A DNA stretch of 32,265 nt from Bradyrhizobium sp. (GTDB lineage: Bacteria; Pseudomonadota; Alphaproteobacteria; Rhizobiales; Xanthobacteraceae), in NCBI RefSeq assembly GCF_030693485.1, contig NZ_JAUYAN010000342.1, positions 1 to 32,265 of the forward strand, in the 5' to 3' direction. This document shows, in pieces, positions 15,256-23,754 of this stretch (its first letter is position 1; the number at the start of each line of letters is the position of its first letter). The notes below the pieces were generated by a model. That model made no database searches, had not been told where the DNA came from, and worked only from the letters and a program-made list of their open reading frames with translations. Made by a program: the position numbers and the translations under genes.

Positions 15256-16844
15256 TCTTCCAGCGCGCGCCGCAGCCGCCTGATGATGACGCCGCGGGCG
15301 CGGTCGTCGGCGGCAGCCGTTATCCGGTCGTTGATATCAAGCACGAGCGTCGACATGTCGTTGTGCCAGTCCAGATTCGTGACCGCTTCAGGCGCGAGCC
15401 GGCGACGATGCGCCACATCCAGCAGCGCGGGCTCCGGCGTCGAGAGTTCGTAGATGTCGTCGAGCAGCGGCTGAAACAGTTTGGCCGCCGGAACGATCCG
15501 CTCCGCAAGGCGCCCGGCCAGCCCGGCGATCGCTTCCTCTTCGCCATGAACGAGGAACACGCCCCGATGAATCGGGCGGCGTGCCGCGATCCATCGCGCC
15601 ATCTCGGTGCCGTCGGCATGACCCGAATACTCGTCGATCATGCGGATACGGGCCGCGACCTTGATCTCGTCGCCCTGGATCCGGACCGCCTTGGCACCGT
15701 CCTGGAGGAACCGGCCGAGGGTGCCATGGGCCTGAAAACCGACCAGCAGGACGGTGGCGCGGTTGCTCCATAGCCAGCGCTTCAGGTGATGCCGGATGCG
15801 GCCGGCGTCGCACATGCCGCTTGCCGCGATGATGATGTGAAAGCCGGTCAGCTTGGCGATCGCCTTGCTTTCATCGACGGTTTCGGTGAAGCGCAGATGC
15901 GGCGAGTTGAACAGGCGATTGACGTCGATGTCAGGATCGAGGCTTTCGGCGTGATCCCGGAAAACCTCGGTGGCGTGGATCGCCAGCGGCGAATCGAGAA
16001 ATATCGGCGCGGCCGGTATTTCGCCGCGTTCCATCAGGTCGATCAGATCGACGATCAGTTCCTGGGTGCGTTCGACGGCAAAGGCGGGAACGAGCAGGGC
16101 GCCTCGTGAAGTTGCGGCGTCGCGTACCTCGGATGCCAGCCGCTGACGGCGCTGTTCCGGCGTCGTCGCGGCACGCAGCCTGTCGCCATAGGTCGCCTCC
16201 GAAATCACATAGTCGAAGCCCGTTGGCGCCCTCGGATCAGGCTGCAGCAGTTTCGCATCGGGGCCGACATCGCCCGAGGCCAGCAGGCGCAGCTTTTTTC
16301 CGCCGGAGCCGGCACCGTCGAACTCGATTTCGATCGAAGCCGAGCCGAGCAGATGCCCGGCATTCCAGTAGCGTGCGCGCACGCCCGGGATCACGTCGAC
16401 CCATTTCTCGTACTCGACCGGCTGGAACGACTGTAGCGCGGCCTTGGCATCGGCCTGGGTATAGATCGGCGTGACCTCCGGCCGCCCGCGCGCCGTGTTG
16501 CGGCGGTTGAGGAACGCGACCTCCGACTCCTGAATGCCTCCGGAATCCGGCAACATCCAGGAACACAGGTCGATCGTTCCGCGCGTCGCCAGAATTCTGC
16601 CTTCAAAACCTTCGTGCACCAGTTTCGGCAGCAGTCCGCTATGGTCGATATGCGCATGCGTCAGCAACACGGTATCGATGTCGGCGGGCCGGAACGGGAA
16701 CACCCGGTAGTTCAGTTCCTTCAGGGTCTTTTGCCCCTGGAACAGGCCGCAGTCGATCAGAAAGCGGCCGGCCGGCGTTTCGACGAGGTAGCAGGAGCCG
16801 GTCACGGTGCGCGCCGCGCCGCAGAATCGAACGGTCACACTCAT
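15246..16844 (-). CDS. Beta-CASP metallo-beta-lactamase fold ribonuclease-like protein
   Basis: A 532-residue cytoplasmic protein of the CPSF/Ysh1-type exoribonuclease group. The HxHxDH zinc motif is THAHIDHSG at residues 63-68. Further ligands lie in NAGHLLGSASIE and in SGDVG. The beta-CASP insert follows, and the IIIAASGMCDAGRIRHHL tract and the late EYSGHADG histidine are characteristic. C-terminally it has about 70 residues beyond the usual fold. Members cut RNA, 5' or 3' exonucleolytically or endonucleolytically. Its ATG overlaps the stop of the PRPP synthetase gene by four bases and it is third in the FNR-controlled operon. I infer it supplies nucleotides from RNA to the upstream genes, but this is not shown by the sequence alone. 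Confidence 0.88.
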   Translation of the reverse strand: MSVTVRFCGAARTVTGSCYLVETPAGRFLIDCGLFQGQKTLKELNYRVFPFRPADIDTVLLTHAHIDHSGLLPKLVHEGFEGRILATRGTIDLCSWMLPDSGGIQESEVAFLNRRNTARGRPEVTPIYTQADAKAALQSFQPVEYEKWVDVIPGVRARYWNAGHLLGSASIEIEFDGAGSGGKKLRLLASGDVGPDAKLLQPDPRAPTGFDYVISEATYGDRLRAATTPEQRRQRLASEVRDAATSRGALLVPAFAVERTQELIVDLIDLMERGEIPAAPIFLDSPLAIHATEVFRDHAESLDPDIDVNRLFNSPHLRFTETVDESKAIAKLTGFHIIIAASGMCDAGRIRHHLKRWLWSNRATVLLVGFQAHGTLGRFLQDGAKAVRIQGDEIKVAARIRMIDEYSGHADGTEMARWIAARRPIHRGVFLVHGEEEAIAGLAGRLAERIVPAAKLFQPLLDDIYELSTPEPALLDVAHRRRLAPEAVTNLDWHNDMSTLVLDINDRITAAADDRARGVIIRRLRRALEEAG

Positions 16845-17761
16845 GGGGTTTTCTCCGGGAAGTTTCGGTCGTCCAACTCGCGGCGCAGGGCGGTCGCAAG
16901 GATTTCATCGAGCGGGATCGCGTTGCTGGGGTGCGGCACGCTGGAGGTCGAGCGGACGGAGCGTATGCCGGCGTCGGCAAAGGCGTTTGCCGTTTCGGGT
17001 GCAAACAAGGCGTGGGTCATGACGGCGTCGATGGTGGTCGCGCCGGCCGCCTTGAGCGCCTTTGCACAGGCGATCAAGGTGCCTCCCGACGAGACGATAT
17101 CATCGACCAGCAGCACCGGCCGGCCGGCGAGCAGTGCGGCCTCGGCAAATCCGATTTCGACGGCGCGATCGCCGCGGCGGATTTTTTGCGCGACCGTATG
17201 CGCGAGCCCGAGCCGGCCTGCGAGATCGCTCACCCAGGGGCGTGACTCCGCGTCGGGGCCGATCGCGACAGTGGCGGGATCAATTCCGGTGCTGCGCATC
17301 GCATCGGCGATGGCCGGCATGGCGGAGAGGTTTTCGGCCTCGATGCCGGGAAACACCGCTCTGATATCGGTGGTGCGATGAAGATGGGCATCGACCGTGA
17401 TGACGCGGTCCACCATTCCCGCGATCAGCCGGCCGACGGCCTTCTGGCTGATCGCTTCGCCGTCATGAAAGGCGGTGTCCTGCCGCATGTAACAGAGATA
17501 GGGCGCGAGCAGAACGAGCCGCCTTGCGCCCGCGCGCCGCATCGCCTCCGCCGCGAACAGGATAGCGAGCAGCTTGTCGTTGGGGCGGTCGAGCGAGGCA
17601 TAGATAATCGTGGTCGATGCAGCCGGACCGATTGTCACGCGCATTTCCCCGTCGGGAAAGTCGTGCAAAGCGATTTCCCGGAGTGGAAGGCCAAGCAGCG
17701 CCGCCAGCCGCCTGGCATCGTCGGCACCGGTCGGCAGGCTCTGGATGGCCACCCCGGTCAC
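16841..17761 (-). CDS. Ribose-phosphate pyrophosphokinase (PRPP synthetase) family protein
   Basis: A 306-residue cytoplasmic protein of the PRPP synthetase family, which transfers pyrophosphate from ATP to ribose 5-phosphate. Visible marks are the [11 protein letters not shown] start, the [12 protein letters not shown]-loop at about 88-95, VDAHLH at 123-128, and the PRPP loop [13 protein letters not shown] at 216-228. It also has a KIRRGDR flexible-loop tract. It is a divergent, slightly short copy rather than the housekeeping Prs, which would not be expected in this context. The start is a GTG at 17761 overlapping the upstream stop by four bases (GTGA), without its own ribosome binding site, so translation is coupled. 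It probably acts together with the phosphorylase and ribonuclease encoded on either side. Confidence 0.9.
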   Translation of the reverse strand: MTGVAIQSLPTGADDARRLAALLGLPLREIALHDFPDGEMRVTIGPAASTTIIYASLDRPNDKLLAILFAAEAMRRAGARRLVLLAPYLCYMRQDTAFHDGEAISQKAVGRLIAGMVDRVITVDAHLHRTTDIRAVFPGIEAENLSAMPAIADAMRSTGIDPATVAIGPDAESRPWVSDLAGRLGLAHTVAQKIRRGDRAVEIGFAEAALLAGRPVLLVDDIVSSGGTLIACAKALKAAGATTIDAVMTHALFAPETANAFADAGIRSVRSTSSVPHPSNAIPLDEILATALRRELDDRNFPEKTP

Positions 17762-19299
17762 GGTGCCGTGCCGGGAAGCGAGCGCTGTTTGTCGATCGCG
17801 TAGCCGGTATCGCTCTTCGCGCCGGCTGCCGTCAGATCGTGCTCCGACCGATCGAAGGCATAGACCCGGTAGAGCGGTTCGCCGCGCTCGACACGGTCGC
17901 CGATTTTCTTGAATAGCCGGATGCCGGCCCCCTTGTCGAGCGGCGCGCCGGCGATCCGCGCCAGCCGGTTGAGCCGCAGGCAGTCGATGCCGGAGACGAA
18001 GCCGTCGCTGCCGGCCGTCACATCGAACGTCAGATTCCCCAGATCGTCGCGACAGTCCGAGGGGCCCTGCGCCTCGATGATCTTCTGCATCTGTCTCGAC
18101 GCGGCCCCGCTGTCGAGCAATTCGCGGGCGCGCGCATAGCCGGCGCCGCCCCGCAGGTTCGGATCATATTCCAGCAAATGGGCGGCAAGCCGCAGCGACT
18201 TCTCACGCAAGTCCACCGGCGCGGCGGGATCGTTCGTCAGCACGGCCATGACGTCGCGGGCTTCGAGCACCGGGCCGATGCCGCTGCCGATCGGCTGGCT
18301 GCCGTCGGTCGTGATCACCTCCACCGAGATGCCGAAGCGGTCGCCGACGAATTCGAACAGTTTGCGTAGCCGCATCGCCTCCATGCCGTTGGTGAGCTTG
18401 GCCGTCGGGCCGACCGGCAGGTCGATCAGGAGGTGGGTCGAACCCGCCGCGAGCTTCTTCGACATGATCGATGCGACCATTTGCTCGCGGGTGTCGAGGC
18501 TGAGCGGGCGTTCCACCGAAATCAGGATGTCGTCGGCCGGCGACAGGTTGACGTGTCCGCCCCAGATCAGGCAGCCGTTGCAGGCCGCGACGATGGCCTT
18601 CATCTCGTCGACGCCGACATTGACGCGCGCCAATACTTCCATCGTGTCCGCCGTGCCCGCCGGGGACGTAATGGCGCGCGAGGAGGTCTTGGGGATGGTG
18701 AGGCCGTGCGCCGCCACGATCGGCACCACGATCATGGAGGTTCGGTTGCCGGGAATTCCGCCGATGCAATGCTTGTCGACCACGATCGGATTGGTCCACT
18801 TCAGTTGCGTTCCGGCCTGCGCCATCGCGGCGGTGAGGGCGATGAGTTCATCGCTGGTCATGAAGCTGGCGGAAGAGATCAGGAACGCCGCAATCTCCAT
18901 GTCGGAGTACCGGTAGTGGGTCAGATCATTGACGACAGCCGATATTTCGGAAGCGCTCATGGTGCGGCCCCGAATTTTCCCACGTACCGCTTCGAGGCTT
19001 TCCGGCGGCGCAGCGGGGGTCACCGTCACCAGGCTGCCGACAGGTTCAGCGAAGCGCCGGAAAGCCGGTTCGGAAAGACCGATCTCGTCCGGGCCGACCA
19101 GGGCGTCGTCGTCGGTGATGAGAAGGGTGGCCAGCAAAACCCTCGAATTCCGGCGCAGTTCGACCCGGCTGAAGCCGCGGAAGATTTCCGGGCGCAGGGC
19201 CGTTGACTGCCTCGAAATGACCACGACGTTCTCGCGCCCCGTGTCCAGATTGACGCTTCGAATCTTCAGGGCTGTGCGAGAGTTATCGACGGAGTTCAT
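17758..19299 (-). CDS. AMP/thymidine phosphorylase family protein
   Basis: About 513 residues from the ATG at 19299. It is longer than classical thymidine phosphorylase (about 440) because it keeps the N-terminal domain of some 85 residues seen in archaeal AMP phosphorylase. The nucleoside phosphorylase core follows: [13 protein letters not shown], the phosphate-binding [14 protein letters not shown] (174-186), and [20 protein letters not shown]. Such enzymes split a nucleoside or NMP with phosphate. Annotation as thymidine phosphorylase is customary for bacterial members, but the domain layout suggests NMP as substrate, giving ribose 1,5-bisphosphate. The frame is open up to 19395; the upstream part looks non-coding and would place the promoter box inside the gene. 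First gene of a tightly overlapping operon. Confidence 0.87.
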   Translation of the reverse strand: MNSVDNSRTALKIRSVNLDTGRENVVVISRQSTALRPEIFRGFSRVELRRNSRVLLATLLITDDDALVGPDEIGLSEPAFRRFAEPVGSLVTVTPAAPPESLEAVRGKIRGRTMSASEISAVVNDLTHYRYSDMEIAAFLISSASFMTSDELIALTAAMAQAGTQLKWTNPIVVDKHCIGGIPGNRTSMIVVPIVAAHGLTIPKTSSRAITSPAGTADTMEVLARVNVGVDEMKAIVAACNGCLIWGGHVNLSPADDILISVERPLSLDTREQMVASIMSKKLAAGSTHLLIDLPVGPTAKLTNGMEAMRLRKLFEFVGDRFGISVEVITTDGSQPIGSGIGPVLEARDVMAVLTNDPAAPVDLREKSLRLAAHLLEYDPNLRGGAGYARARELLDSGAASRQMQKIIEAQGPSDCRDDLGNLTFDVTAGSDGFVSGIDCLRLNRLARIAGAPLDKGAGIRLFKKIGDRVERGEPLYRVYAFDRSEHDLTAAGAKSDTGYAIDKQRSLPGTAP

Positions 19300-19331
19300 G
19301 TGACGAGGCCGGGCCAGAGGGAGCCTTTGGA

Positions 19332-19373
19332 AACATATGTCCGGGGTGGGTGAGGACGATTGACCCAAATCAT
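19332..19373 (-). promoter_or_regulatory. FNR/FixK-type class II promoter of the phosphorylase operon
   Basis: The box reads TTGACCCAAATCAT on the plus strand (19360-19373) and differs from TTGA-N6-TCAA in the last base only. Its centre is 19366.5. On the minus strand the hexamer TATGTT (19337-19332) sits where a -10 should be if transcription starts at about 19325, which is 41.5 bases from the box centre. The leader to the ATG at 19299 would then be about 26 bases. Confidence 0.55.
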
Positions 19374-19396
19374 GATTACGGCGAACGCATCTCACC

Positions 19397-19421
19397 CGCG
19401 AAGAATATTATTCGCGCGAAT
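19397..19421. promoter_or_regulatory. Overlapping palindromes between the phosphorylase operon and porin gene
   Basis: CGCGAAGAATATTATTCGCG (19397-19416) is palindromic at 18 of 20 positions. It overlaps a perfect 12-base palindrome ATTCGCGCGAAT at 19410-19421. The sites lie about 25 bases upstream of the FNR-type box and about 150 bases upstream of the first porin start, in a divergent intergenic region. They look like operator sites for an unidentified dimeric regulator. Confidence 0.4.
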
Positions 19422-19573
19422 GCGGAACCCGTATTTTGCCGGACGTGGCGCAAAGACCACAGCAACCGCTCAAATGCCATCCTATCACGGCCTTGTCATT
19501 GCCCCCGGCGATTTTTGGGCTAGTTAGCGTAAGACATATGCATCTGCATGAATGCGCGATTCGGGGAGCTCCC

Positions 19574-21169
19574 ATGGCTACCAAGAACCTCATCCTCGGC
19601 TCGGCGGCGGCGCTGCTTCTCACCGGCGGCGCGCAGGCGGCGGACCTTCCGGTCAAGGCCAAGGCGGTAGAGTATGTCCGGATCTGCTCGCTCTACGGCG
19701 CCGGCTTCTTCTATATCCCGGGCACCGATACCTGCATTAAGCTCGGGGGCTATCTGCGCGCCGACACCACTTTCAACGGTGGCGCGCACGGTGCGCCGGC
19801 CTGGAACGGCGATCTCGGCCAGCAGAACCGTTTTCGCGATTACTTCCTTTCCCGTTCGCGCATGGCCTTGACGGTCGATACCCGCACCGCCACCGAATAC
19901 GGCGTGGTCCGCACCTTCGGCCACGGCAATTTCCAGTTTCAGAATTTCGGCAACACCAACCCGGCAGGTTCGGTCGGCACCCAGACCGCGGGACTCGGCA
20001 GCGCCCTGCTGTCCACCGCGGGCGGCGGCTATGTCGCGGTCGAGTATCTCTTCATCCAGTTCGCCGGATTCACCTTCGGCAAGTCCTCTTCGGCCTATTC
20101 GACGCCGTGGAATGGTTTCCCGGGCAACATCAGTGCGAACCTGCTCGGCGGCAACAATACCGATACCGGCCTCAACAACATCCAGTACACCGCGCAGTTC
20201 GGCAACGGCGTGTCCGCCAGCATCGGTCTTGATGATCCCACGGTCTGGACCCGCACGGCCGTTTATAATTTGAGCATCCCGGCCGCGATCGGCGTCAACG
20301 GTACCGGCTCGAACGCCTATGCCGGCATGCACGCGCCCGACATCGTCGGCAACATCCGCGTCGACCAGGCCTGGGGCGTGTTGCAGTTCTCGGCCGCGGC
20401 GCACGAGGTCAGTGGTTCCTACAACACGCTGGCAGCCGGCGCGGCGCCGAACAACCTTTCCGAGATCAACGGTCATCCCGACAGCAAGTGGGGCGGTTCG
20501 GTGATGGCGGCGTTGCAGATCAGGAACCTCCCGACCGGCAAGGGCGACGACATCAAGCTCGATGTGTCCTACGCCAGGGGCCACACCAAGAACGTGATCG
20601 CCACCAGCGGCGGCTCGCCGAGCTTCTCGACGTTCGGCAATAGCGGCTTTGCCTATCAGAGCGTCGGCTTCGGGGCGACCACGGACGGCGTCTATTTCCC
20701 GGGCGCGGCGGGCACCGGCGGCATCCAGCTGACGACGGCCTGGGGCGTCCGCGGCGCCTTCAGCCACAACTGGAATCCGAACTGGTCGAGCAGCCTGTTC
20801 GGCAGCTACTCCAGTGTACGATACGACGGCGGCGCCAACGACAACATCAACGGGCTCGGAGCCACCACTGCCAAGGGCGCCTATTGCGCGGCCTTTGCCG
20901 CCAGTCATCCGGGCCAGGCCGCCGTTGGCAACCAGGCCGGCAACTACAGCTGCAATCCCGACTTCAATGTTTCGCAGCTCGGCCTGATCACCCGATGGAT
21001 CCCGGTGAAGAACCTGACCTTCTCGGCCGAAGCGCAGTGGTTCCACCTCGATCAGAAAATGTCGGGCAGTTCGGTGTTTACCGCCACCGCGCCGAAGCCG
21101 ACGGCCCTCTACGAGTTCAAGGACCAGAACACGGTTCTGCTGCAGGTTCGCGCCCAGCGCAATTTCTGA
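19574..21169 (+). CDS. Rhizobial-type outer membrane porin (first tandem copy)
   Basis: A 531-residue outer-membrane beta-barrel of the alphaproteobacterial porin family (Porin_2 type). It has a signal peptide with cleavage expected after GAQA at residue 22, giving ADLPVKAKAVEYV. The typical N-terminal CSLYGAGF...DTCIKLGGYLR tract carries two cysteines. The rest is glycine- and asparagine-rich with alternating strands, and the C-terminus ends RAQRNF with the terminal Phe used by the Bam machinery. The barrel should let small hydrophilic solutes through as a trimer. The start ATG at 19574 follows GGGGAGCTCCC; the frame is open further upstream but without a signal peptide. A second, very similar gene follows 300 bases on. 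Confidence 0.93.
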   Translation: MATKNLILGSAAALLLTGGAQAADLPVKAKAVEYVRICSLYGAGFFYIPGTDTCIKLGGYLRADTTFNGGAHGAPAWNGDLGQQNRFRDYFLSRSRMALTVDTRTATEYGVVRTFGHGNFQFQNFGNTNPAGSVGTQTAGLGSALLSTAGGGYVAVEYLFIQFAGFTFGKSSSAYSTPWNGFPGNISANLLGGNNTDTGLNNIQYTAQFGNGVSASIGLDDPTVWTRTAVYNLSIPAAIGVNGTGSNAYAGMHAPDIVGNIRVDQAWGVLQFSAAAHEVSGSYNTLAAGAAPNNLSEINGHPDSKWGGSVMAALQIRNLPTGKGDDIKLDVSYARGHTKNVIATSGGSPSFSTFGNSGFAYQSVGFGATTDGVYFPGAAGTGGIQLTTAWGVRGAFSHNWNPNWSSSLFGSYSSVRYDGGANDNINGLGATTAKGAYCAAFAASHPGQAAVGNQAGNYSCNPDFNVSQLGLITRWIPVKNLTFSAEAQWFHLDQKMSGSSVFTATAPKPTALYEFKDQNTVLLQVRAQRNF

Positions 21170-21202
21170 TCACGGACCCGCCACGATCGAATCCGGACTT
21201 GT

Positions 21203-21244
21203 CGCGATGGCGAGACCCGCCGCTATCGCGGCAAATATATTGCC
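21203..21244 (+). terminator. Hairpins after the first porin gene
   Basis: CGCGAT (21203-21208) pairs with ATCGCG (21225-21230), with an inner GGCG/CGCC pairing. A second small dyad, GGCAA-ATATA-TTGCC, follows at 21230-21244. They start about 33 bases after the porin stop. No long T run is present, so termination is possible but not certain. The rest of the 300-base gap to the next porin holds no gene that I can support. Confidence 0.4.
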
Positions 21245-21416
21245 TTGATGACACGAACGGACTTTGCCCGGAATTTTTCCTGGCGCATGAATGTTGAACA
21301 ATGCGGCCATCTGACGCCGCCGCGGACGCCTCGGTGCGTTGCGCAAAGAACACAGGCGTGCCGAAACTGGTTCGCGTCACCGCGCTGTCATTCTCCCTGA
21401 TGAACTCTGCGCTACT

Positions 21417-21450
21417 CGCTTGCATGTATCGAAACCATGCAATGCAAGCG
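21417..21450 (+). promoter_or_regulatory. Leader hairpin of the second porin gene
   Basis: CGCTTGCAT (21417-21425) and ATGCAAGCG (21442-21450) form a perfect 9-base stem with a 16-base loop. The stem ends 19 bases before the ATG at 21470 and just ahead of the GGAGAAC ribosome binding site. It could stabilise the porin mRNA, serve as a small-RNA or protein target, or be a DNA operator. Confidence 0.4.
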
Positions 21451-21469
21451 TTCACACCGGAGAACAAGA

Positions 21470-23068
21470 ATGACGATCTACCGAAAACTCATCCTCGGAT
21501 CGGCGGCGAGCTTTCTCGCCATGGGCGCGGCCCAGGCAGCCGATCTTCCGGTCAAGGCCAAGGCGGTCGAGTATGTCCGGATCTGCTCGCTCTACGGCGC
21601 CGGCTTCTACTTCACCCCCGGCACCGATACCTGCATCAAGCTCGGCGGCTATCTGCGTGTCGACACCACCTTCAACGGCGGGGCGCACGGAACCCCGTCC
21701 TGGAGCGGCGATCTCGGTCAGCAGAACCGTTTTCGCGATTACTTCAGCTCCCGTTCGCGCATGGCGCTGACGGTCGATACACGTACCGCCACCGAATACG
21801 GCGTGGTCCGTACCTTTGGTCAGGGTGACTTCCAGTTCAACAATTTCGGAAACACCAACCCGGCGGGTTCGGTCGGCAGCCAGACGACCGGCCTCAGCAG
21901 CTCCCTGCTTTCAAGCGCGGGTGGCGGCTACGTCGCGGTCGAATTCCTTTTCATCCAGTTCGCCGGCTTCACCTTCGGCAAGTCTGCCTCGGCCTATGCG
22001 ACGCCCTGGCAGGGTACTCCGGGCAACATCGATTCGAACCTGCTCGGCGGTCACACGACCGATACCGGCGTCAACAACATCCAGTACACCCAGGAGTTCG
22101 GCAACGGCGTTTCCGGCAGCTTCGGTCTCGACGATCCGACGGTGTGGAACCGCACGTCCGTCTATAATCTGGGAATCCCCAGCGCGATCGGCGCCAACGG
22201 AACCGGAACGAGCGCCTATGGCGGCTCATTTGCTCCCGACATCGTCGGCAGAATCCGCATCGATCAGGCCTGGGGCCTGTTCCAGCTCTCGGGCAAGGCG
22301 CATCTCGTGAACGCGTCCTACAACACCCTGGCGGCCGGCGCGGTGCCGAACAACCTTTCCGAAATCAGCGGCCACCCCGACAGCAAGTGGGGCGGTTCGG
22401 TGATGGCCGCGCTGCAGATCAAGAACATTCCGACCGGCAAGGGCGACGATATCAAGATCGACGTCAGCTACGCCAAGGGCAGCACCAAGCAGGTGATCTC
22501 GACCTCCGGCACCTCACCAAACTTCGCGATGTTCGGCGGCAGCGGCTTCGGTTACCAGAGCGTCGGCTTTGGCGCGACCACCGACGCCGTTTATTTTCCC
22601 GGCGCCGCCGGCACCGGCGGTCTCAAGCTCACGACGGCCTGGGGTATTCGCGGCGCGTTCAACCACAACTGGGATCCCTACTGGTCGACGGCCCTGTTCG
22701 GAAGCTACTCCGCCATTCGTTATGACGGTGGCGCCAACGACAACATCAACGGGCTCGGGACCACCACGGCCAAGGGAGCCTATTGCGCCGCCTTCGCCGC
22801 CAGTCACCCGGGTCAGGCAGCCGTTGGAAACCAGGCCGGCAACTACACCTGCAATCCGGACTTCAACGTCTCTCAGCTCGGCGCGGTCACCCGCTGGACT
22901 CCGGTCAAGAACCTGACGTTCTCGGCGGAAGTCATGTGGTTCCACCTCGATCAGAAAATGTCGGGCAGTTCGGTGTTTACCGCCACCGCGCCCAAGCCGA
23001 CGGCCCTCTACGAGTTCAAGGACCAGAACACGGTTCTGCTGCAGCTGCGCGCCCAGCGCAATTTCTGA
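21470..23068 (+). CDS. Rhizobial-type outer membrane porin (second tandem copy)
   Basis: A 532-residue paralogue of the preceding porin, one residue longer overall. The signal peptide MTIYRKLILGSAASFLAMG ends at AAQA (residue 23), and the mature start ADLPVKAKAVEYVRICSLYG is identical in pattern to its neighbour. It has the same cysteine pair, the same Gly/Asn-rich barrel strands and the same RAQRNF end. Differences are concentrated in what are probably surface loops and in some silent sites, while the last 130 bases are almost identical to the first copy. The start ATG at 21470 follows CGGAGAACAAGA. A strong hairpin follows the stop, so this gene probably ends the transcript. The solute preference of either porin cannot be told. 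Confidence 0.93.
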   Translation: MTIYRKLILGSAASFLAMGAAQAADLPVKAKAVEYVRICSLYGAGFYFTPGTDTCIKLGGYLRVDTTFNGGAHGTPSWSGDLGQQNRFRDYFSSRSRMALTVDTRTATEYGVVRTFGQGDFQFNNFGNTNPAGSVGSQTTGLSSSLLSSAGGGYVAVEFLFIQFAGFTFGKSASAYATPWQGTPGNIDSNLLGGHTTDTGVNNIQYTQEFGNGVSGSFGLDDPTVWNRTSVYNLGIPSAIGANGTGTSAYGGSFAPDIVGRIRIDQAWGLFQLSGKAHLVNASYNTLAAGAVPNNLSEISGHPDSKWGGSVMAALQIKNIPTGKGDDIKIDVSYAKGSTKQVISTSGTSPNFAMFGGSGFGYQSVGFGATTDAVYFPGAAGTGGLKLTTAWGIRGAFNHNWDPYWSTALFGSYSAIRYDGGANDNINGLGTTTAKGAYCAAFAASHPGQAAVGNQAGNYTCNPDFNVSQLGAVTRWTPVKNLTFSAEVMWFHLDQKMSGSSVFTATAPKPTALYEFKDQNTVLLQLRAQRNF

Positions 23069-23112
23069 TCGCGGACGTCGATGCTTTAATAATGCCGTGA
23101 AGTGAGGCGAGA

Positions 23113-23145
23113 CGGGGCGAGAAGCAAGGTCAGCTTCTCGTCCCG
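23113..23145 (+). terminator. Terminator hairpin after the second porin
   Basis: A 13-base stem pairs 23113-23125 with 23133-23145, with one G-T pair, around the 7-base loop AAGGTCA. It begins 45 bases after the porin stop. Only a short TTT lies further on. It also covers the end of a possible minus-strand small gene, so it could serve both directions. Confidence 0.55.
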
Positions 23146-23300
23146 CGTCGCCGTTTCAGCACGGCCGCCATCAACGCAAGGAAATAATCCCTCACGAAAT
23201 TGCCGGATTTCGCAAGTGACCCGATGGCGCGCTGCTCCGCGACGCCGTCGTTCACGATCCCGATATAGTTCTTTTTCGAGTCCCGCTGCTGGGCCGGCAT
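23130..23300 (-). CDS. Possible small protein (56 residues)
   Basis: On the minus strand an ATG at 23300 opens 56 codons ending in TGA at 23130. The protein begins MPAQQRDSKKNYIGIV, carries a hydrophobic patch VRDYFLALMAAVLK and ends in a basic KRRRGTRS tail. It has a ribosome binding site (GGAG, nine bases upstream) and about 78% G or C at third codon positions, like its neighbours. It resembles no family I know. The layout suggests a short amphipathic helix with a basic end. Its stop codon lies in the loop of the porin terminator hairpin. The rest of the 484-base gap between the porin and the pilin gene shows nothing further that I can support. Confidence 0.4.
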   Translation of the reverse strand: MPAQQRDSKKNYIGIVNDGVAEQRAIGSLAKSGNFVRDYFLALMAAVLKRRRGTRS

Positions 23301-23552
23301 TCTTGCTCACTCCACGGGGCGACCATGCGAGCCAGGCGCGCAACCAAACGTAAATTTTAGGTCCCGTATGAATACCGGTGCGAGCGCCGTTTGCAGGCCG
23401 CTTGTCGCGGCTCCCGGCCGATCCGTAAACTATCGAGCTCGGCCTTAATCGATGGTTCAGCCTGTTCCTCAATGGGCCGTCAACCAATCCAGTTTAGGTT
23501 CCACCTGATATTTGCACGGGACGAACCCGTGGCGCGTCGACAGGAGTTCTGG

Positions 23553-23717
23553 ATGCGACCGCTCTTTTCAAGATTCATCAGTGACCAGTCCGGCGCTACC
23601 GCCATCGAATATTGCCTGATCGCGAGCGGAATCGCTTTCGTGATCATCGCCGCGGTCAACGGCATCGGCACCACGCTCAATGGCAGCTTCACCTCGGTGA
23701 ATTCATCGCTGAAGTAG
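23553..23717 (+). CDS. Flp/Fap-type pilin subunit
   Basis: A 54-residue type IVb pilin of the Flp family. After a short basic leader (MRPLFSRFISDQSG) comes the conserved processing site, with cleavage expected after Gly before ATAIEYCLIAS; Glu is the fifth residue of the mature chain followed by Tyr, as in other Flp pilins. A single hydrophobic helix and a short polar end (GTTLNGSFTSVNSSLK) complete it. Flp pilins assemble into bundled adhesive pili through the Cpa/Tad machinery in the inner membrane. No cpa/tad genes or prepilin peptidase are in this window, so it is an orphan pilin gene. The start ATG at 23553 has AGGAG eight bases upstream; the frame is open further up but that part is unlikely to be translated. 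Confidence 0.88.
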   Translation: MRPLFSRFISDQSGATAIEYCLIASGIAFVIIAAVNGIGTTLNGSFTSVNSSLK

Positions 23718-23754
23718 CGCCGGAGTTTCGGCGACGGGGACGGGCGCGGCAGTT

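Noticed and set aside
19520..21046. A 508-codon open frame on the minus strand opposite the first porin
   Set aside because: The sense frame has signal peptide, porin signatures and ribosome binding site. The antisense product is Arg/Gly/Ala-rich with no motif.
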